Positions 62,313 to 64,000 of a DNA stretch of 64,000 nucleotides are shown piece by piece. Origin of the DNA: Streptomyces sp. MP131-18 (lineage in GTDB: Bacteria; Actinomycetota; Actinomycetes; Streptomycetales; Streptomycetaceae); NCBI RefSeq assembly GCF_001984575.1, contig NZ_LZNS01000001.1, positions 6,568,951 to 6,632,950 on the forward strand, given 5' to 3'. Under the pieces are notes generated by a model. It was not told where the DNA came from. It saw only the letters and a list, made by a program, of their open reading frames with translations, and searched no databases. Each line of letters opens with the position of its first letter. The first letter of the stretch is position 1. A program made the translations under genes and the position numbers.

Positions 62313-63515
62313 TTACCGCGACTGCGGCGCTCGCTCCCCTCGGAGAGGTTCACCGGGCGCGGTGGAGTTGGCGACCACGGCCAGCCGGGGACCGCGGGGA
62401 CCGGGCTGCCACTGCCCGCCCGCCAGGGGCAGCAGGGCGATGTTCGGGGTGGGGCCGGCGGCCCAGTCCAGGACCCCGGCGATGGTCGGCACTCGGCTGC
62501 CTGCGACAGCGTCGGCCACGGCCGCACGGTCGGTGGGATCGGCCGCGGTGGACAGCGCGTGCGCGGCGACTTCGACGAGGGCGTGGGCCAGCCCGAGCGG
62601 CTGGAGCCAGGGCCCGCCGGTCTCCTCCTCGTAGGCGCGGGCGAGGTCGGCGCACGTCGTGCCGTCGAAGCCGGAACGGTGGGGATGGTCCGGGCTCCAG
62701 TAGACCAGCGTGGCCACACGCGCATCGGCGAGCTCCTCGTGGACCTGCCGGGACACGGAGGTCTGCGTATAGGGGTACGTCAGCCAGCGCGAGCAGGTGA
62801 GGAGCCGCGGTCGCAGACCGGACTGGCGGGCTTCCCGGAGGAACAGCGCCAGGTCCTCGGCGGTGGCGGCGCTGGTGATGAGTTCGGTGCCGTGTGCGAG
62901 CAGCGTGTCCAGGTGCGGGCGGAAACCGGCCGCGGGTTCGCGGTAGGCGCCCGGGTCGACCAGGGAGTGGCCGCGGGCGGCGGCCGCGGACGCGAAGTCG
63001 CGGCGCAGCAGGTGACCCTGGAGGTCGTCGTTCCACAGGCAGCCGACCGTGCCGCCGCCCGCGCTTTCCCACAACTCGGCGAACACCGCGGCGATGTCGT
63101 CCAGGCCCCACGCGAAGTGATAGGTCCACCGGAACGGGGGCCGGCCCTCCGCGCCGCGCGCGTGGACGTACGCCTGCCAGGGGAACGTCGTCGACACGCA
63201 GGGCACGCCCAGTGCCTCGCAGGTCTCGGTGACGGCGGGCAGCACGTGCGTGCCCGCCATAGTGAGCACGATCTGCGCCCGTTCCTCGACGGCGAGTTGC
63301 CGGACGGCCAGGCGGGCCGCCGCCGGGTCGGAGCGGCTGTCGCGGACCGCGATACGCACGCGGCGGCGCCCCCCGCCGTGGAGCCGTGCCAGCCGGGGCG
63401 CCAGCGCGCGCAGTACGAACGACAGGGGAGTCCCGAGGGGGGCCAACCGACCCGTCAGCGGTACCACCGCACCGATGCACAGTGATGTCGGCGGCGTCTT
63501 CTCCCGGTGCATCAT
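62313..63515 (-). CDS. Leu/Ile/Val-binding-like protein without signal peptide
   Basis: The 400-residue product has the type 1 periplasmic-binding fold of branched-chain amino acid ABC receptors: IGAVVPLTGRLAPLG at the N-terminus, RDSRSDPAAARLAVRQL, VPCVSTTFPWQAYV, and LGLAHALVEVAAHAL. It begins at residue 13 of the mature fold with no signal sequence or lipobox and no ABC partner genes nearby. It may be a cytoplasmic ligand sensor. ATG 63515 is preceded by GGAAGG. Confidence 0.8.
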   Translation of the reverse strand: MMHREKTPPTSLCIGAVVPLTGRLAPLGTPLSFVLRALAPRLARLHGGGRRRVRIAVRDSRSDPAAARLAVRQLAVEERAQIVLTMAGTHVLPAVTETCEALGVPCVSTTFPWQAYVHARGAEGRPPFRWTYHFAWGLDDIAAVFAELWESAGGGTVGCLWNDDLQGHLLRRDFASAAAARGHSLVDPGAYREPAAGFRPHLDTLLAHGTELITSAATAEDLALFLREARQSGLRPRLLTCSRWLTYPYTQTSVSRQVHEELADARVATLVYWSPDHPHRSGFDGTTCADLARAYEEETGGPWLQPLGLAHALVEVAAHALSTAADPTDRAAVADAVAGSRVPTIAGVLDWAAGPTPNIALLPLAGGQWQPGPRGPRLAVVANSTAPGEPLRGERAPQSR

Positions 63516-63575
63516 CCGCTTCCTTCCTTGTCTTTCCCTGTCGTTCCTTGTCGTGCTTGCGGGGCGCGGTCGCCG

Positions 63576-63944
63576 TCAGCGGTCGACGGTGACGCAGGTG
63601 GTCCTGCTCAGCACGGAAACCGTCTCGTTGCCGCAGTTGTTGCTGTGTCCCGAGGCATTGCGGGCGAAAAGCAGGTTGGAGAGGATGCCCCCGCTGGGGC
63701 CGGCGGCGTCACCGGTCGGTCCGCCGCTGCCGTAGGTGAAGCAAGTGCGTTCCTTGAGGATCGACAGCTTTCCGGTGCCGCACAGATTGGCGTGGCCGGA
63801 CGAGTTCCGTCCTGAAAGGTTCGACAGCAGGCCGCCGGAACCTGCGTCGGCATCGGCGGCCTGGGCTGCGGCCAGGCCGAGCGGGCCGCCGACCACCACG
63901 GACACGATCCCGGTCACCATGGCGAAGCGCCGTGCAATACGCAT
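63576..63944 (-). CDS. Secreted two-repeat protein with paired cysteines (chaplin-like)
   Basis: The 122-residue product carries a signal peptide (residues 1 to about 29, ending AAAQAAD). The mature part has two copies of one module, residues 37-70 and 86-120: GG-L/I-LSNL-RN-S/A-SGH-x-N-x-CG and then 12 residues to a second cysteine (Cys55/Cys68, Cys104/Cys117). The size, Asn/Gly/Ser content and one Cys pair per repeat recall chaplins, but the chaplin consensus itself is absent. I do not recognise a named family. Confidence 0.75.
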   Translation of the reverse strand: MRIARRFAMVTGIVSVVVGGPLGLAAAQAADADAGSGGLLSNLSGRNSSGHANLCGTGKLSILKERTCFTYGSGGPTGDAAGPSGGILSNLLFARNASGHSNNCGNETVSVLSRTTCVTVDR

Positions 63945-64000
63945 GTCTTCTCAGTCCTTTCACTCGTGCGGGATGCGATCAGCACATCCCCGCCAGTAAG

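Overview
The window is about 72% GC and reads as chromosomal DNA of a Streptomyces or close relative. The evidence is mycothiol-dependent enzymes, WhiA, RbpA, OpcA, many GTG starts, weak or absent Shine-Dalgarno sites, many small conserved actinomycete proteins, and a gene order (rpsA, coaE, uvrB, uvrA, uvrC, rapZ-yvcK-whiA, gap-pgk-tpiA-secG, rbpA, pgi, pgl-opcA-zwf-tal-tkt, ctaB/ctaA, suf operon) that matches the conserved core of Streptomyces chromosomes as I know it. I saw no insertion sequence, prophage, CRISPR array, rRNA or conventional tRNA.

Layout. 1-4.1 kb: rpsA with a long leader, a PAC2-family protein, coaE, and a small protein ending in a RHIM-like amyloid motif. 4.1-16.3 kb: mostly poorly characterised actinomycete genes (FUSC-type membrane protein, SnoaL-like protein, DUF5954-like protein, DUF7873-like protein, a uridine-kinase-like protein with a lost P-loop, WGR/beta-propeller protein, PemK-like protein, DnaQ-type exonuclease, PIG-L deacetylase, secreted M23 peptidase, Ogt). 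16.3-29.7 kb: glycerophosphodiesterase, uvrB, a very large secreted phosphodiester glycosidase/metallophosphoesterase, uvrA, a mycothiol-dependent enzyme, an MBL hydrolase and uvrC. 29.7-32.7 kb: rapZ-yvcK-whiA. 32.9-45.2 kb: central carbon metabolism, with gap-pgk-tpiA-secG, rbpA and pgi on the plus strand and an oxidative/non-oxidative pentose phosphate operon (tkt, tal, zwf, opcA, pgl) on the minus strand. 45.4-47.9 kb: heme O and heme A synthases. 48-56.5 kb: an ABC exporter divergent from the sufR-sufB-sufD-Rieske-sufC-sufS-sufU-sufT Fe-S assembly operon. 56.6-64 kb: a small Cys-rich protein, SMR efflux pump plus TetR, dapD, an EI24 membrane protein, a Ser/Thr kinase, dapA, a binding protein without a signal peptide, and a small secreted two-repeat protein.

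The most unusual item is a non-coding element at about 8322-8425. It has the parts of a tRNA in permuted order: T-arm, 3' acceptor strand, discriminator and CCA, a three-base linker, then 5' acceptor strand and D-arm, all closed by an outer helix. This is the architecture I know from the tRNA-like module of bacterial Y RNAs (YrlA, partner of the Ro60/Rsr protein), yet no Ro60 gene lies in the window. Other points are the RHIM-like motif protein at 3685, an exact CAAC-N6-GTTG SufR operator on the apparently leaderless sufR start, an iron-box-like palindrome in the same intergenic region, a perfect palindrome in front of the SMR/TetR pair, and a recurrent TANNNT-N6/7-ATG arrangement that predicts many leaderless mRNAs.
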